Assembly: GCA_016867005.1 (NCBI GenBank)
Contig: VGKM01000080.1
Coordinates: forward strand, 1 to 5,809
Origin: Candidatus Omnitrophota bacterium
GTDB taxonomy: Bacteria > Omnitrophota > Gorgyraeia > Gygaellales > Profunditerraquicolaceae
Reading direction: 5' to 3'
DNA length: 5,809 nucleotides
A program made the position numbers and the translations under genes. The notes beneath the pieces are model-generated. The model made no database searches. It was not told the DNA's origin and saw nothing but the letters and a program-made list of their open reading frames with translations. This document shows, one piece after another, positions 4,876 to 5,809 of this stretch; positions within the stretch are counted from its first letter, which is position 1, and every line of letters starts with the position of its first letter.

Positions 4876-5809
4876 TCCAGGAAAAAATAATCGAGATCCT
4901 TAAAACCAAGCATAAGTATTCCTCCGGGGAAGAAATCAGCGCACACTTAAAATTAAGCCGCCAGGCGCTGTGGAAACATATCCAGGAATTAAGGGACATA
5001 GGTTATGATATCGTAGCCGTGCCTCATTTAGGATATCAGCTTGTATCCTGCCCTGATAAGCTTTTGTCTTTTGAGATAAAACATAACTTAGGTACAAAAT
5101 TTGTCGGCAGGAATGTGCATTATTTTGATACGGTGCGTTCGACCAATGATGCCGCCTTTAATTTAGGGATTGAAGATGCACCTGAAGGGACCGTTGTTTT
5201 AGCCGAATCGCAATCCAGGGGCAAGGGGCGTTTAGGCAGGGTCTGGGAATCACCGAAACAGAAGGGCATATATTTATCCTTAATACTTAAACCAAAGATA
5301 GCGCCTTCCAGCGCTCCTATCCTGACTTTACTTACTGCCATAAGTATTTCTGAAGCAATAAAAGAAATCGCTGAGATTGAAGTCAAAATCAAGTGGCCCA
5401 ACGATTTGGTGGTCAATAATAAGAAAGTCGGGGGGATTTTAACGGAAATAAACGCCGAGCAAGACAGGATCCATTTTATAGTGATCGGATGCGGGATCAA
5501 TGTCAATAACGATAAGGGGTCGCTTCCCCAGGGGGCAACTTCGCTTAAAGAGCAGAAAAAAGAGGCAGTCAACCGGATAAATCTTACTCAAGAGGTTTTG
5601 CGCAAGATTGAAGAAAATTACCTTAGATTAGCAGAGGAAGGGACAGGGTTTGTCATTGAAAAGTGGCAGGCGCTTAATACTACTCTGGGCAAAAGGATCA
5701 AAGTGGCGCTGGAGAGAGAGCATCTGGAAGGGGAGGCAATCGATATAGATAAAGACGGAGGCCTCTTGGTCAGGACCGACTCCGGTTTTATCCAGAAGGT
5801 CTCTTCCGG
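4872..5809 (+). CDS. birA: Bifunctional biotin-protein ligase / biotin operon repressor BirA (3' end cut)
   Basis: The frame from the ATG at 4872 stays open to the right edge: 312 complete codons plus two bases. E. coli BirA has 321 residues, so only a short tail is missing. Residues 1-60 form a winged helix: SSGEEISAHLKLSRQALWKHI is the helix-turn-helix and PHLGYQLV the wing. The catalytic domain follows: FDTVRSTNDAA near 85-95; the biotinyl-AMP loop SRGKGRLGRVW at 115-125; KGIYLSL; IKWPNDLVVN with lysine K174; KVGGILTE near 185-192; and IGCGINVNN near 205-213. The SH3-like C-terminal domain begins near 270 (LGKRIKV), and the window ends within QKVSSG. It activates biotin and attaches it to carboxylase carrier proteins. 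The HTH suggests it also represses biotin genes, but no operator or bio gene is visible. It overlaps the desulfurase by ATGA (4872-4875), with a poor ribosome site of its own. Linkage to sulfur genes may reflect the Fe-S and sulfur needs of biotin synthase (inference). Confidence 0.95.
   Translation, partial: MIQEKIIEILKTKHKYSSGEEISAHLKLSRQALWKHIQELRDIGYDIVAVPHLGYQLVSCPDKLLSFEIKHNLGTKFVGRNVHYFDTVRSTNDAAFNLGIEDAPEGTVVLAESQSRGKGRLGRVWESPKQKGIYLSLILKPKIAPSSAPILTLLTAISISEAIKEIAEIEVKIKWPNDLVVNNKKVGGILTEINAEQDRIHFIVIGCGINVNNDKGSLPQGATSLKEQKKEAVNRINLTQEVLRKIEENYLRLAEEGTGFVIEKWQALNTTLGKRIKVALEREHLEGEAIDIDKDGGLLVRTDSGFIQKVSS

Noticed and set aside
5120..5572. Minus-strand 150-residue open frame opposite the 3' part of the window
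   Set aside because: It lies antisense to birA, whose plus-strand frame carries every biotin-ligase motif. The minus frame has no recognisable motif.

Overview
The window is a tightly packed, single-strand (+) run of eight genes, two of them cut by the window edges. Almost all of them concern sulfur: making cysteine, taking sulfur off cysteine, carrying Fe-S clusters or persulfide, and probably building homocysteine. Base composition is moderate, with A/T-rich wobble positions mixed with GC-rich stretches. The gene content (DUF39 plus NIL-ferredoxin, a LarE-type PP-loop protein with extra cysteines, a NifS-like desulfurase) suggests an anaerobic bacterium, probably from a little-cultured lineage. 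Omnitrophota or a similar phylum is only an impression; no rRNA or other phylogenetic marker is present to settle it.

Layout: 1-82, the tail of a likely Rrf2-family regulator; 86-1006, cysteine synthase (cysK); 1046-1267, a stand-alone NifU C-terminal-type (Nfu) Fe-S scaffold; 1281-2486, a DUF39 homocysteine-biosynthesis protein; 2497-2904, a NIL-domain protein with two [4Fe-4S] motifs; 2909-3712, a LarE-like ATP-dependent sulfurtransferase; 3709-4875, a NifS/IscS-type cysteine desulfurase; 4872 to the right edge, biotin-protein ligase BirA, lacking only its last few residues. Gaps are 3, 39, 13, 10 and 4 bp, followed by two 4-bp ATGA overlaps. This indicates one operon with translational coupling. 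I see no terminator, RNA gene, mobile element, repeat array or CRISPR, and no stretch above 40 bp lacks a gene.

How the genes may work together (inference): CysK fixes sulfide into cysteine. The desulfurase lifts sulfur from cysteine as a persulfide. Nfu and the NIL-ferredoxin handle Fe-S clusters or electrons. DUF39 with NIL-ferredoxin is the known gene pair for homocysteine formation from aspartate semialdehyde, first worked out in methanogens and later supported in sulfate-reducing bacteria. The LarE homolog sits between that pair and the desulfurase and carries three cysteines placed like those of [4Fe-4S]-dependent LarE proteins, with no lar genes nearby. It is the least explained member and may be an undescribed sulfur-transfer partner of this pathway. 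An Rrf2 regulator at the head would fit control by Fe-S or cysteine status.
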